Counted from the stretch's first letter, positions 10,191 through 19,561 are shown. The stretch: 64,000 nt of DNA from Hydrogenophaga intermedia (GCF_000723405.1 NZ_CCAE010000014.1:26894-90893); one strand, 5' to 3'. Program-made: numbers and translations. The notes: generated by a model from the sequence alone, not told the origin.

Positions 10191-10216
10191 ATACTACGTA
10201 AGCCGCTACGTAGTAT
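10191..10216. promoter_or_regulatory. Perfect inverted repeat, probable operator
   Basis: ATACTACGTA (10191-10200), spacer AGCCGC, then TACGTAGTAT (10207-10216). The 10-base arms are exact reverse complements, and each contains the self-complementary hexamer TACGTA, with the two hexamers 12 bp apart. It lies 20 bp from the start of the PAS-LuxR gene and 53 bp from the CoA-transferase start. Paired short palindromes suit a dimeric LuxR-type DNA-binding domain. Confidence 0.7.
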
Positions 10217-10268
10217 CGTTGCGGTTTCCCGCATCCCCAGCAAGCAAGACCTTCCGGAGGCAATCCCC

Positions 10269-10970
10269 GTGAACAAGATCTACCCCAGCGCGGCCGCCGC
10301 GCTCCAGGGCGTGGTCGCCGATGGCCAGCTCATGGCCGTGGGCGGTTTCGGCCTGTGCGGCATCCCCGAAGCCCTCATCGACGCCCTGCGCGACAGCGGC
10401 GTCAAGAACCTCACCGTCATCTCCAACAACGCGGGCGTGGACGGCTTCGGCCTGGGCAAGCTGCTCGACACGCGCCAGATCAAGAAGATGATCAGCAGCT
10501 ACGTGGGCGAGAACAAGGAGTTCGAGCGCCAGTACCTGGCTGGTGAACTGGAGCTGGAGTTCACGCCCCAGGGCACGCTGGCCGAGAAGCTGCGCGCCGG
10601 TGGCGCGGGCATTCCGGCCTTCTTCACCAAGACCGGCGTGGGCACCCTGGTGGCCGAGGGCAAAGAGTTGCGCGAGTTCGATGGCGAGACCTACGTGATG
10701 GAGCGCTCGCTGGTGCCCGCCGTGTCGCTGGTGAAGGCGCACCGCGCCGACAAGAGCGGCAATCTGCAGTTCCGCTACACCGCGCGCAACTTCAACCCGG
10801 CCGTGGCCATGGCGGGCAAGGTCTGCATCGTGGAGGTGGAGGAGATCGTCGAGACCGGCGACATCCACCCCGACCAGATCCACCTGCCGGGCATCTACGT
10901 GCACCGCATCGTGCACAACGCGAGCCCGGAGAAGCGCATCGAGAAACGAACCATCACCGAAAAGGCCTGA
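10269..10970 (+). CDS. 3-oxoacid CoA-transferase, subunit A
   Basis: 233 residues, GTG start at 10269 with GGAGG at 10256-10260. It matches the alpha subunit of family I CoA-transferases (AtoD, ScoA, PcaI): '[22 protein letters not shown]' near the N-terminus and '[16 protein letters not shown]' mid-protein. With subunit B it transfers CoA from succinyl-CoA to a 3-oxoacid (acetoacetate or 3-oxoadipate) through a glutamyl-CoA intermediate in the cytoplasm. Sequence alone does not separate ketone-body from beta-ketoadipate use. The beta subunit starts 2 bp after this stop, so the pair is one operon. Confidence 0.93.
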   Translation: MNKIYPSAAAALQGVVADGQLMAVGGFGLCGIPEALIDALRDSGVKNLTVISNNAGVDGFGLGKLLDTRQIKKMISSYVGENKEFERQYLAGELELEFTPQGTLAEKLRAGGAGIPAFFTKTGVGTLVAEGKELREFDGETYVMERSLVPAVSLVKAHRADKSGNLQFRYTARNFNPAVAMAGKVCIVEVEEIVETGDIHPDQIHLPGIYVHRIVHNASPEKRIEKRTITEKA

Positions 10971-10972
10971 CC

Positions 10973-11608
10973 ATGCCCTGGACCCAAGACCAGATGGCCG
11001 CGCGCGCGGCCCAAGAGCTCGAGGACGGCTTCTACGTCAACCTCGGCATCGGCATTCCCACCCTGGTGGCCAACCACACCGGCACCAAAGAGGTGTGGCT
11101 GCAAAGCGAGAACGGCATGCTGGGCATCGGCCCCTTCCCGACGGAGGATGAGGTCGACGCCGACCTCATCAACGCCGGCAAGCAGACGGTGACCACCATC
11201 AAGGGCTCGTCCATCTTCGGCAGCCACGACAGCTTCGCCATGATCCGCGGCGGCAAGATCAACCTGTCCATCCTGGGCGCCATGCAGGTGAGCGAGCAGG
11301 GCGACCTCGCCAACTGGATGATCCCCGGCAAGATGGTCAAGGGCATGGGCGGCGCCATGGACCTCGTGGCCGGTGTGCCGCGCGTCATCGTGCTGATGGA
11401 GCACGTGGCGAAGAAGAAGGACGGCACCGAAGACCTGAAGATCCTGCCCAAGTGCACGCTGCCCCTGACCGGCGTGGGCGTGGTGGACCGCGTGATCACC
11501 GACCTGGGTGTGATGGACGTGACCCCGCAGGGCTTGAAGCTCGTGGAACTGGCGCCCGGCGTCACGCGCGAGTTCATCCAGTCCAAGACCGGGGTGACCT
11601 TGGTCTGA
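10973..11608 (+). CDS. 3-oxoacid CoA-transferase, subunit B
   Basis: 211 residues. '[14 protein letters not shown]' and '[12 protein letters not shown]' are the family signature; the glutamate of SENG is the catalytic residue that forms the thioester with CoA. The size is normal for the AtoA/ScoB/PcaJ subunit. It is translated directly after subunit A. Its last codons overlap the -35 element proposed for the next transcript (11600-11605), so the operon ends here and the riboswitch transcript begins separately. Confidence 0.93.
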   Translation: MPWTQDQMAARAAQELEDGFYVNLGIGIPTLVANHTGTKEVWLQSENGMLGIGPFPTEDEVDADLINAGKQTVTTIKGSSIFGSHDSFAMIRGGKINLSILGAMQVSEQGDLANWMIPGKMVKGMGGAMDLVAGVPRVIVLMEHVAKKKDGTEDLKILPKCTLPLTGVGVVDRVITDLGVMDVTPQGLKLVELAPGVTREFIQSKTGVTLV

Positions 11609-11627
11609 TACGGGTGGCGGGTATACT
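11600..11627 (+). promoter_or_regulatory. Sigma-70-type promoter of the riboswitch transcript
   Basis: TTGGTC at 11600-11605, a 16-bp spacer, then TATACT at 11622-11627, close to the consensus -10. Transcription would start near 11634, about 12 bases before the conserved riboswitch core. The -35 overlaps the end of the CoA-transferase B gene. Confidence 0.65.
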
Positions 11628-11644
11628 GCCGCCCGCACCCGTCA

Positions 11645-11748
11645 TTGGGGAGTAGCCGCCCGGCGCGCCACGCGCCGGGGTTCGCGTCAACACACTTGGC
11701 CAGCCGGCCATGGCGCGAACAGCCTTCCAGCCTGGCAAGACCTTTGAC
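11645..11748 (+). ncRNA. yybP-ykoY manganese riboswitch
   Basis: The conserved 5' motif GGGGAGTAGCC lies at 11647-11657 and the conserved 3' partner GGCAAGACCTTTGACC at 11734-11749. Between them are a GC-rich hairpin (CCCGGCGCG/CGCGCCGGGG) and a second arm containing GGCCAGCCGGCCATGGC. This is the arrangement of the yybP-ykoY aptamer, which binds Mn2+ at a junction of the two arms and turns on manganese-efflux genes. The downstream gene is an UPF0016 exporter, one of the typical targets of this class. Confidence 0.88.
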
Positions 11749-11797
11749 CGCACCGCCTCCGCACGCGCCGGGGAGGCGCTGCGGTCTTTGGTTTTTT
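11745..11797 (+). terminator. Intrinsic terminator, expression platform of the Mn riboswitch
   Basis: GACCGCACCGCCTCC (11746-11760) can pair with GGGAGGCGCTGCGGTC (11771-11786), followed by TTTGGTTTTTT ending at 11797. The 5' side of the stem overlaps the last aptamer bases, so aptamer folding and termination can exclude each other, consistent with a transcriptional ON switch. Confidence 0.75.
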
Positions 11798-11819
11798 ACG
11801 CCGGCCGTTGGAGTTTTCC

Positions 11820-12401
11820 TTGGAAGCCTTCCTCCTGTCCACCGGCATCGTCGCGCTTGCCGAAATGGGCGACAAGACGCAATTGCTCTCGCTGGTGCTC
11901 GCCGCGCGGTTCAGGAAGCCCTGGCCCATCATCGCGGGCATTCTCGTCGCCACCTTGCTCAACCACGCGCTCGCGGGCGCGGCCGGCGCCTGGATCATGG
12001 CGGCCGTGGGCCCGGTGGTGATGCGCTGGGTGCTGGGCCTGTCTTTCATCGCCATGGCGGTGTGGATGCTGATCCCCGACAAGCTCGACGCCGACGAGGT
12101 GAAGGCCTCGCGCGGACTGGGCGTGTTCGTTGCCACCACCTGGGCCTTTTTCCTGGCCGAGATGGGCGACAAGACGCAGATCGCGACCATCGCGCTGGGT
12201 GCGCAGTACGAGCCGCTGTTCGCGGTGGTGATTGGCACCACGCTGGGCATGATGATCGCGAACGCGCCGGTGGTGTTCTTCGGCGACGCGATCACGCGGC
12301 GCGTGCCGATCAAGGCGGTGCACGCGGTGGCCGCGCTGATCTTCGCGGCGCTGGGGGTGTTCGCGCTGTGGGGCGCGAACACGCTGCCGGGCGTTCAGTA
12401 G
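11820..12401 (+). CDS. UPF0016/GDT1-family Mn2+ (Ca2+) exporter
   Basis: 193 residues. The UPF0016 signature occurs twice, 'ALAEMGDKTQLLSLVLAARF' near residue 12 and 'FLAEMGDKTQIATIALGAQY' near residue 120, giving the two-repeat, six-to-seven-helix cation transporter fold. The acidic E-x-G-D-K/R-T/S motifs bind the metal. Bacterial members export Mn2+ across the inner membrane, and the manganese riboswitch upstream supports that role strongly. I chose the TTG at 11820 (GGAG at 11810-11813, 6-bp spacing) over the in-frame TTG at 11808, because the RBS overlaps the latter. It ends 7 bp inside the convergent FG-GAP lipoprotein gene. Confidence 0.92.
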   Translation: MEAFLLSTGIVALAEMGDKTQLLSLVLAARFRKPWPIIAGILVATLLNHALAGAAGAWIMAAVGPVVMRWVLGLSFIAMAVWMLIPDKLDADEVKASRGLGVFVATTWAFFLAEMGDKTQIATIALGAQYEPLFAVVIGTTLGMMIANAPVVFFGDAITRRVPIKAVHAVAALIFAALGVFALWGANTLPGVQ

Positions 12402-14314
12402 AGGTACACCGCGCCGCTGCGCAGGCTGTTGTCGGCCTGGTTGCCGTTGATGCCGGTGGCGCTGCTCGCTTCGTTGGGCACGCCCACGGCCAGGGTCGGT
12501 GCGCTGTCCTGGCCGCCGAGCGCCAAGCCTCCCGTCAAAACGCTTCCGAGGCCCGTCCCATTGCCGCCGCCGAATTGGTCGCCCGCGTCAGCATTGGGGG
12601 CTTTCACGTAGGCCTGCTGGGTCCATTGGTCGCCGCGGCGAACGAACAGGTAGAGGGCGCCACTGTTCACGGCGCTGTCGTCGGCCTGGTTGCCGTTGAG
12701 GCCCGTGGCGCTGCTGTCTTCCCAGATGGCGCTCACCGCCAGGGTATTGCCTTCGGGCGAGAGGGCGATCTTGTAGCCGAAGCGATCGAGCGCCTGGGTG
12801 TTGGAGGCCTTCACATACGCTTGCAGTGCCCAGCCGCCGCCGCTGCGCGTGAACACATACACCGCTCCGCTGACGCCCGCCGCATTGTTTGACTGGTCGC
12901 CGTCGATGCCTGTGGCATTGCTGTCTTCAAAAGGGGCCGACGCCACCAGGGTATTGCCATCGGCGGAGAGGGCGACGGACGCGCCAAAAGCATCGCCCGT
13001 TTCGGTGTTGGAGCCCTTCAGATAGGCCTGCTGACTCCAGTTGCCGTTGCTGCGCGTGAAGACATAGGTGGCACCGCTGTCCGTGGCACTGTTGTTTGAC
13101 TGGTCGCCGTTGATACCCGTGGCGTTGCTGTCTTCCTGATGGGCGCCCACCGCAAGGGTGCCGCCATCGGCCGACAGCGCGAGGCTTGAGCCAAAGCGGT
13201 CGCCCGCGGAGGCATTGGAGGCTTTCAGATAACCCTGTTGCGCCCAGACGTTGCCAAAGAGCGCGAAGACATAGACGGCACCGCTGTCCACGGCGCTGTT
13301 GTCGGCCTGGTCGCCGTTGATGCCTGTGGCGCTGCTGTCTTCCGCGTTGGCGCCCACGGCAAGGGTGGTGCCATCGGCCGACAGCGCGAGGCTTCTGCCA
13401 AAGCCATCATTCGCTCCCGTGTTGGACGCCTTCACGTACGCCTCTTGGGTCCAGGCGCTGGCGCCGCGCCGGAACACGTACACAGCCCCGCTGCCGGGGG
13501 CGCCGTCGTTGCCGGGGTCTCCGGTGGTGCCTGTTCCGTTGCCGCTTTCTCCGATAGCGGACACGGCGAGCACATGGCCGTCGCCGGACAGGGCGACCTC
13601 CTTGCCGAATTGGTCGCCCGCGCCGGTGTTGGAAGCCTTGACATAGGCCTGTTGCAGCCAGATGTCGCCGCTGCGCGCGAACACATAGACCGCTCCGCTG
13701 GCGTTGGCGAGTTCGTTGCCCGAGTCGCCTCCTGTGCCCACACCCGTGGCGTCGCTGTCCTCCGCGGGCATTCCCACCGCCATCGTCAGGCCGTCGGCCG
13801 ACAGCGCCACGCTGCTGCCGAAGTCGCCGTCCAGCTCCTGGGCGGACGCCTTCACGTAGCCGATGGCTGCCGTGAGCTGGCTGGGGACGCTGACGGCAGC
13901 GGAGTCGGCGCAGCCTGCGGCGTTGCAGGCCTGCAGCACGTAGCGCGCGTTCACGCGCGCCGGCAGGAAGATCACGTGGTCGTAGGTGCTGGCGGCGGCG
14001 GGCAGGTCGTCGTCTGTCGCGGGCTTGAAGCCGGATGCGCCATCCGGGTCTTCGAGCAGCACGTAGTGTGTCGCGCCGCTCACCGATGCCCAACTGAAAT
14101 GAAGGACCTTGGTGCTCTGCGGCATCAGGGTTAGCGTGGGGGCCGATGGCGTGGCAGCACCGCCACCGCCACTACCGCCGCCGCTGCTGCCGCCGCTGCC
14201 GTCACCGAGACCCCCACCGTCGAGAACGCCATTACCGCCCCCGCCGCAGGCGGCGAGAACGCAGGCGGTCATGCCGATTACCGCGAGAGCTGAACATTTC
14301 CTGAAGAAGTTCAT
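12395..14314 (-). CDS. FG-GAP/integrin-alpha-like beta-propeller lipoprotein (copy 1)
   Basis: 639 residues. Lipoprotein signal: MNFFRK, hydrophobic core, lipobox LAAC, then a Gly-rich linker. Residues ~55-150 resemble a fibronectin-III-like module ('HFSWASVSGATHYVLLED' to 'YVLQACNAAGCADSAAV'). Seven ~70-residue repeats follow, each running 'YVKASNT...DxFGxxVALSxDGxTLAVGA...ATGxxGDQ.N...SGAVYVF', which predicts a seven-bladed propeller; the D-x-D-G segments may bind Ca2+. It ends '...SGAVYLY' inside the last repeat. It is a tandem paralogue of the next gene, separated by 60 bp. Cell-surface or outer-membrane location is inferred from the signal; the partner is unknown. Confidence 0.88.
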   Translation of the reverse strand: MNFFRKCSALAVIGMTACVLAACGGGGNGVLDGGGLGDGSGGSSGGGSGGGGAATPSAPTLTLMPQSTKVLHFSWASVSGATHYVLLEDPDGASGFKPATDDDLPAAASTYDHVIFLPARVNARYVLQACNAAGCADSAAVSVPSQLTAAIGYVKASAQELDGDFGSSVALSADGLTMAVGMPAEDSDATGVGTGGDSGNELANASGAVYVFARSGDIWLQQAYVKASNTGAGDQFGKEVALSGDGHVLAVSAIGESGNGTGTTGDPGNDGAPGSGAVYVFRRGASAWTQEAYVKASNTGANDGFGRSLALSADGTTLAVGANAEDSSATGINGDQADNSAVDSGAVYVFALFGNVWAQQGYLKASNASAGDRFGSSLALSADGGTLAVGAHQEDSNATGINGDQSNNSATDSGATYVFTRSNGNWSQQAYLKGSNTETGDAFGASVALSADGNTLVASAPFEDSNATGIDGDQSNNAAGVSGAVYVFTRSGGGWALQAYVKASNTQALDRFGYKIALSPEGNTLAVSAIWEDSSATGLNGNQADDSAVNSGALYLFVRRGDQWTQQAYVKAPNADAGDQFGGGNGTGLGSVLTGGLALGGQDSAPTLAVGVPNEASSATGINGNQADNSLRSGAVYLY

Positions 14315-14374
14315 GTCAACGATCCTGTTGAGAGAAAAGGAGAAGGCACCTGCCGGGTGCGTGCGCGCCGTCGG

Positions 14375-16213
14375 TCAGTAGAGGTACACCGCGCCACTGC
14401 GCAGGCTGTTGTCGGTCTGATCGCCATTGATGCCGGTGGCCTGGCTTTCTTCACCCCCGGCGCCCACCGCCAAGGTCAGCGCCTGGCCCGCATCGCCACC
14501 CAGCGCCACGCTGGCGCCGAACTGGTCATTGGCCCCTGGGTTGGGCGCCTTCACGTAGGCCTGCTGCGACCACGTGCCCCCACGGCGAACGAACACATAT
14601 GCGGCGCCGCTGGCCGAGGCGCTGTTGTCGCTCTGGTTGCCGTTGAGGCCCGGGGCAAGGCTGCTCTCGGTGGAGGTGCCCACGGCGAGCGCGTTGCCAT
14701 CGAACGAGAGGGCAAGGCCCGTACCGAAGCGATCGCCGGCCTCGGCGTTGGACGATTTGAGGTAGGCCTGATGCGCCCAGCCGGCGCCTGTGTTCGTGAG
14801 GACATAGACGGCGCCGCTGTCCAGGGCGGCGTTGTTGAAGCCATCGCCATTGACGCCCTGGGCGAAGGCGTCTTCGCCATCGGCCCCGATGGCCAGTGTG
14901 GTGCCGTCGCCCGACAAGGCGATGCGGGTGCCGAAGGCGTCATGGGCCTCGCCGTTGGGTGCCTTGAGGTAGGCCTCCTCGGTCCAGATGGCGCCACTGC
15001 GCCTGAACACGTAGACCGCGCCCGCAGCGGGGGCGGCATTGTCGGCGGGGTTGCTGGGGCTGACGTTGCCGGCGAAACCACTTTCGCCGACGGCGCTCGC
15101 CGCCAGCAACTTGCCGTCGGCCGACAAGGCGACATCGGCGCCGAAGTGGTCGCCAGCGTCGGCGTTGGATGACTTGATGTATGCCTGTTGCATCCAGGCA
15201 ATGCCGTTGTGCATGAACACGTACACGGCACCACTTTCTGCCGCGCCGTTGCTGGCCTCGTCGCCACCCAGGCCGCGGCCGGCGCCGTCTTCGAAGGGGG
15301 CGCCAACGGCCAGGGTTTTGCCGTCGGCCGCCAGGGCCAGGCTGCCGCCGAACTGGTCACCCGCCTCGGTGTTGAGCGCTTTCACATACGCCTCCTGGTT
15401 CCAGGCAGCGCCATGGCGCCTGAACAGGTAGACCGCCCCGCTTTGCGCGGCGCCGTCGTTGCTTTGGCCCTGGGAGTTGACGCCTGTGGTGCCACTGTCT
15501 TCATTGCGGGCGCCCACGGCCAGCACATTGCCGTCGGCCGACAGGTCCACTTGCTCGCCGAAATGGTCGTGCGCACCGGTGTTGGAGGCTTTCACATAGG
15601 CCTGTTGCGACCAGCCGTCGCTGGTGCGCGCGAACAAGTACACCGCTCCGCTGTTCTCGGCACCGTTGTTGGCCGCATCGCCACCTGTGCCGATGCCCCT
15701 GGCGTTGCTGTCATCGAGCGGCATGCCCACCGCCATCGTGCGGCCATCGCCCGAGAGCGCCACGCTGACGCCGAAGCCGCCGTCCAGTTCCTGGGCGGAT
15801 GCCTTCACATAACCGACGGCCCCTGCGAGCGTGCCCGAGACGCTGACGGCAGCGGAGTCGGCGCACGCGCCGACGTTGCAGGCCTGAAGAACGTAGCGCG
15901 CGTTCACGCGCGCGGGAAGGAACACCTCGTGGTCATAGGCGCTCGCCTCGGCGGGCAGCCTGGCCACGGGCGTGTAGTCGGAGCTGCCATCGGCGTCTTC
16001 GAGCAGCACGTAACCTGTGGCGACGCTAGTGGGCGCCCAGCTGAAGTGGAAGGTCTTGGTGCCCTGAAGCACCAGGCTCAGTGTGGCGGCCGAAGGGGCT
16101 GGCGGGGAAGAAGAGGCCGAGGTGGTGCCTCCCCCGCCACCTCCACAGGCGAAGAGAAGGCCGGCGAGCGTTCCCATCAGCGCGACAGCCAGGCGCCGCT
16201 TGAACGTATCCAT
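14375..16213 (-). CDS. FG-GAP/integrin-alpha-like beta-propeller lipoprotein (copy 2)
   Basis: 612 residues from 'MDTFKRRLAVALMG'; an ATG at 16303 adds 30 residues that would spoil the signal peptide. The lipobox is LFAC, followed by a Gly/Ser/Thr linker. The layout equals that of the neighbouring copy: a fibronectin-like module ('HFSWAPTSVATGYVLLED', 'ARVNARYVLQACNVGACADSAAVSV') and seven FG-GAP-type repeats ('YVKAxNxxAxDxFG...LALSxDGxxLAVGA'). The C-termini are almost identical ('INGxQxDNSLRSGAVYLY'), while the rest has diverged moderately, so this is an old tandem duplication. It is the upstream member of the pair in transcription order; with 60 bp between the genes they are probably co-transcribed. 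Confidence 0.88.
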   Translation of the reverse strand: MDTFKRRLAVALMGTLAGLLFACGGGGGGTTSASSSPPAPSAATLSLVLQGTKTFHFSWAPTSVATGYVLLEDADGSSDYTPVARLPAEASAYDHEVFLPARVNARYVLQACNVGACADSAAVSVSGTLAGAVGYVKASAQELDGGFGVSVALSGDGRTMAVGMPLDDSNARGIGTGGDAANNGAENSGAVYLFARTSDGWSQQAYVKASNTGAHDHFGEQVDLSADGNVLAVGARNEDSGTTGVNSQGQSNDGAAQSGAVYLFRRHGAAWNQEAYVKALNTEAGDQFGGSLALAADGKTLAVGAPFEDGAGRGLGGDEASNGAAESGAVYVFMHNGIAWMQQAYIKSSNADAGDHFGADVALSADGKLLAASAVGESGFAGNVSPSNPADNAAPAAGAVYVFRRSGAIWTEEAYLKAPNGEAHDAFGTRIALSGDGTTLAIGADGEDAFAQGVNGDGFNNAALDSGAVYVLTNTGAGWAHQAYLKSSNAEAGDRFGTGLALSFDGNALAVGTSTESSLAPGLNGNQSDNSASASGAAYVFVRRGGTWSQQAYVKAPNPGANDQFGASVALGGDAGQALTLAVGAGGEESQATGINGDQTDNSLRSGAVYLY

Positions 16214-16510
16214 GTCGAGGGTCCCTTGAGAAACGAGTAGCACAGGCCATTGCATGCGAAGCGGTGGACACACGCCATTCGCCGGACAGCCTATGACTGG
16301 CATGCACGGGCCCAGCCATTTGGCCGTAGGGCTCCCCCTTGATGGTCATTGGGGTATCGGGGGTCCAAGGTGTGCTATGTGCCTTCTCGACACGGCCATG
16401 GTGCCGATCGCGGCTTGATCCGCGTCAGGGCTACGCGCTGCTGGTACCGGTCATCCCGTGGGCATACCGATGGCCGTCTGGCTCATGCTTCGTCGGCTGC
16501 CTGATGGCGT
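16214..16510. other. Intergenic region without a recognised gene
   Basis: 297 bp between the start of the FG-GAP copy 2 gene and the end of the LysR gene. It must hold the promoter of the lipoprotein pair. I see no convincing ORF (a 73-codon plus-strand frame overlapping the LysR end has no family resemblance), RNA gene or strong terminator. Confidence 0.6.
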
Positions 16511-17413
16511 TCAGTCGTCGAAGGCGCGCGGGCCCAGCCGCTCGACCACGTGGGCGATGAAGCAGGAGATGCGCGAGGCCAGGGCCGTGTTGCGGTAGTA
16601 CACGGCGTTGACCGGCTGGCGCACGTCCAGCGTCTGGCGCGCAAACAATTGCACCAGCCGGCCGGCCTGGCGGTCCTCGCGCGTCATGAAGTCGGACAGG
16701 CAGACGATGCCGGCGTCGGCGAGCGCGAGGTGGCGCAGGGTCTCGCCGCTGGACGAGGCGATGGTGGGGCGGATGTGCAGGGTGTTGCCGTCCCCGTCGC
16801 GCAGCGGCCAGTCGTTGAGCGACTCGGGTTGGGTGAAGCCCAGCAGTGAGTGCCGCGCGAGTTGCGCCACCTTGGTCGGCGTGCCCTGCCGCTGCAGGTA
16901 GCCCGGGCTGGCCAGCACGCGCAGCCGGCTGGTGCCCAGGGGCCGCGCGCGCAGCGTGGAATCCTTCAGCGCGCCAATGCGAAAGGCCAGGTCGGTGCGT
17001 TTCTCGATCAGGTCGATGAAGCCCTCGTTGCTGTGCAGCTCCAGCGTCACCTGCGGGTGGCGCTGCCGGAAGTCGTCCACCAGGGGCGCGATGACGTGCA
17101 GCATGAAGGGCGTGGAGGCGTCCACGCGCAGGCGGCCCGAGGGCTGTTCCAGGCGTGCAGCCATCTGCTCCTCGGCCTCGTCCACGGAGGCGAGGATGGC
17201 GCGCGCGTGCTGCAGGAAGGCCTCGCCTTCTTCGGTGAGCTCCAGGCGTCGCGTGGTCCGCCGCAGCAAGGTGGCGGCCAGCTTGCGCTCCAGGCGGCCG
17301 AGCGCGCGGCTCACGCCCGAGACGGTCTGGCCCAGTTGATCGGCAGCGGCGGTGATCGAGCCCGTGTCCACCACGCGGGTGAAGGCCTGCATCTCGTCGA
17401 GGGTGGTTTTCAT
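16511..17413 (-). CDS. LysR-family transcriptional regulator
   Basis: 300 residues from 'MKTTLDEMQAFTRVVDTGSITAAADQLG'. The N-terminal winged HTH ('VSGVSRALGRLERKLAATLLRRTTRRLELTEEG') is standard, followed by the periplasmic-binding-like effector domain starting around 'GRLRVDASTPFMLHVIAP'. The longer frame to 17830 runs through the divergent MFS gene and was rejected. It is divergent from the MFS transporter and aldo-keto reductase genes, 102 bp apart, the usual position for a LysR regulator of that operon (inference). Confidence 0.92.
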   Translation of the reverse strand: MKTTLDEMQAFTRVVDTGSITAAADQLGQTVSGVSRALGRLERKLAATLLRRTTRRLELTEEGEAFLQHARAILASVDEAEEQMAARLEQPSGRLRVDASTPFMLHVIAPLVDDFRQRHPQVTLELHSNEGFIDLIEKRTDLAFRIGALKDSTLRARPLGTSRLRVLASPGYLQRQGTPTKVAQLARHSLLGFTQPESLNDWPLRDGDGNTLHIRPTIASSSGETLRHLALADAGIVCLSDFMTREDRQAGRLVQLFARQTLDVRQPVNAVYYRNTALASRISCFIAHVVERLGPRAFDD

Positions 17414-17515
17414 TGTTGATTCCAGATCAAGATTCTTTGGCTTATAGACGGCTTTATGTGCAAACGCAAAGAGGAGAGACTGCGCGCCATTCCTCACCCA
17501 CTCGCGGAGCCTTCC

Positions 17516-18700
17516 ATGCCCCTTGCCTTGCTGGCGCTGACCATCAGCGCCTTCGCCATCGGAACCACCGAATTCGTCATCGTCGGCCTGATACCGACCA
17601 TCGCCGCCGACCTCGGCGTGAGCGTGCCATCGGCCGGCCTGCTGGTTAGCCTCTACGCCCTGGGCGTGGCGGTGGGCGCGCCGGTGCTCACCGCGCTCAC
17701 CGGCCGCGTGCCGCGCAAGGCTTTGCTGGTGGGCCTGATGGCGCTGTTCACCCTGGGCAACCTGATGGCCTGGCAAGCGCCGGGCTACGGGACACTGGTG
17801 CTGGCGCGGGTGCTCACGGGGCTCACGCACGGGGTGTTCTTCTCGGTGGCGTCAATCATCGCCACCAACCTGGTGCCGCGCGAGAAGGCGGCCAGCGCCA
17901 TCGCCACCATGTTCAGCGGCCTCACGGTGGCCTTCGTCACCGGCGTGCCGCTGGGCACCTTCATCGGCCAGCGCTTCGGCTGGAACGCCACCTTCCTCGT
18001 GGTCTCGTTGTTCGGCCTGGTGGCGCTGATCGGTTCGCTGGCCTTCGTGCCGCGCGGCATCGAGCAGGCGCCGCCCGCGCCGCTGCGGCGCCAGGCCCGC
18101 GTGCTGCTGCAGCCGCGCCTGCTGCTGGTCTACGCCATGACGGCCGTGGGCTACGGCGGTTCGATGATCGCCTTCACCTTCCTCGCACCCATCCTGCAGG
18201 ACATCGCGGGCTTCAGCCCGTCCATGGTGGGCGCGCTGCTGCTGCTCTACGGCGCGTCGGTGGCCGTCGGCAACGTGTGGGGCGGCCGCCTGGCCGACCG
18301 CGCAGGGCCGGTGAGCGCGCTCAAGACCATCTTCCTGCTGCTGGCCACCGTGCTGCTGGTGCTCAACTTCACGGCGCCTCACCCCTGGCTGGTGGTGTTG
18401 ACGGTGCTGGCCTGGGGCGCTGTGGCCTTTGGCAACGTGCCGGGGCTTCAGGTGTACGTTGTGCAGCAGGCCCGGCGTTTCGCGCCCGAGGCGGTGGACG
18501 TCGCCTCCGGCTTCAACATCGCGGCCTTCAACCTGGGCATCGCCGGCGGTGCCTGGGCCGGCGGCCAGGTGATCGCGCACCTGGGGCTGGGGCACACGCC
18601 CTGGGTCGCGGCGGTCGTGACCTTCGCGGGCTATGGCCTGACGGTGCTGAGTGGCCGGCTGGACCGCCGTTTGCCCCAGGCGCAAGCGGCCTGCGCATGA
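17516..18700 (+). CDS. MFS transporter, DHA1 (AraJ/NepI-like) efflux pump
   Basis: 394 residues, ATG at 17516 with GGAG at 17506-17509. Twelve hydrophobic segments are visible. The N-terminus '[31 protein letters not shown]' is diagnostic of the DHA1 subgroup with AraJ and NepI (sugar or purine-nucleoside efflux). '[11 protein letters not shown]' is the loop 2-3 motif A region. It is an inner-membrane proton antiporter; substrate unknown. The stop overlaps a possible ATG at 18697, and the aldo-keto reductase follows in the same operon. Confidence 0.9.
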   Translation: MPLALLALTISAFAIGTTEFVIVGLIPTIAADLGVSVPSAGLLVSLYALGVAVGAPVLTALTGRVPRKALLVGLMALFTLGNLMAWQAPGYGTLVLARVLTGLTHGVFFSVASIIATNLVPREKAASAIATMFSGLTVAFVTGVPLGTFIGQRFGWNATFLVVSLFGLVALIGSLAFVPRGIEQAPPAPLRRQARVLLQPRLLLVYAMTAVGYGGSMIAFTFLAPILQDIAGFSPSMVGALLLLYGASVAVGNVWGGRLADRAGPVSALKTIFLLLATVLLVLNFTAPHPWLVVLTVLAWGAVAFGNVPGLQVYVVQQARRFAPEAVDVASGFNIAAFNLGIAGGAWAGGQVIAHLGLGHTPWVAAVVTFAGYGLTVLSGRLDRRLPQAQAACA

Positions 18701-18726
18701 ATCTTTCTTTTCACAAGGACACCGCC

Positions 18727-19530
18727 ATGAACATCCCCGCCTTCGGCCTTGGCACCTTCCGTCTCAAGGGCCAGACCGTCATCGATTCCGTGCGGACCGC
18801 GCTCGAACTCGGCTACCGCGCCATCGACACCGCGCAGATCCACGGCAACGAGGCCGAGGTCGGCCAGGCCATCGCCGACAGCGGCGTGCCGCGCGAGCAG
18901 GTCTTCATCACCACCAAAGTCTGGGTGGACCACGCCGCGAAGGACAAGCTCGTGCCCAGCCTGCGTGAGAGCCTGCGCAAGCTGCGCACCGATCAGGTGG
19001 ATTTGACGCTGATCCACTGGCCGGCGCCGGGCAGTGGCGTGCCGCTGGAGGAGACGCTCGCGGCGCTGGCGGATGCAAAGGCGCAAGGCCTCACGCGCCA
19101 GATCGGCGTCTCCAACTTCAACATTGCGCTGACACAGCTGTCGATCGAGGTGCTCGGTGCGGATGCCATCGCCACCAACCAGATCGAGCTGAGCCCCTAC
19201 CTGCAGAACCGCGCGCTGGCCACCTTCCTGCATTCGCAGGGCATCACGCCCACCTCGTACATGACCCTGGCCTACGGCAAGGTCCTCAAGGACCCGGTGC
19301 TCACGGCCATCGCCGCGAAGCACGGCGCCACGCCCGCCCAGGTGGCGCTGGCCTGGGCGCTGCGGCTGGGCTACGCGGTGATTCCCTCGTCCACGAAGCG
19401 CGAACACCTGGCCAGCAACCTGCTGGCGCAGCAACTGCGGCTGGACGACGATGACATGGCGCGCATTGTGGCGCTGGAGCGCAATGGGCGCGAGGTGGAC
19501 CCGGAGGGCCTGGCGCCCGCGTGGGACTGA
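18727..19530 (+). CDS. dkgB: Aldo/keto reductase, 2,5-diketo-D-gluconate reductase B-like
   Basis: 267 residues, ATG at 18727 with AAGGA at 18715-18719; the ATG at 18697 that overlaps the MFS stop lacks an RBS. It has the family (alpha/beta)8 barrel motifs: '[21 protein letters not shown]' with the catalytic Asp and Tyr/His-region residues (the usual Tyr of 'DTAxxYGNE' is His here, as in DkgB), '[17 protein letters not shown]', '[11 protein letters not shown]' and the NADPH site '[15 protein letters not shown]'. DkgB-type enzymes reduce 2,5-diketogluconate, methylglyoxal and other carbonyls in the cytoplasm. The pairing with an efflux pump and a LysR gene suggests a detoxification unit. Confidence 0.88.
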   Translation: MNIPAFGLGTFRLKGQTVIDSVRTALELGYRAIDTAQIHGNEAEVGQAIADSGVPREQVFITTKVWVDHAAKDKLVPSLRESLRKLRTDQVDLTLIHWPAPGSGVPLEETLAALADAKAQGLTRQIGVSNFNIALTQLSIEVLGADAIATNQIELSPYLQNRALATFLHSQGITPTSYMTLAYGKVLKDPVLTAIAAKHGATPAQVALAWALRLGYAVIPSSTKREHLASNLLAQQLRLDDDDMARIVALERNGREVDPEGLAPAWD

Positions 19531-19561
19531 GCGGCGCGGCCGAACCCTGGCCTGTGGAGCC

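Noticed and set aside
16339..16560. 73-codon plus-strand frame in the intergenic gap
   Set aside because: It overlaps the LysR end, has no RBS and no recognisable domain.
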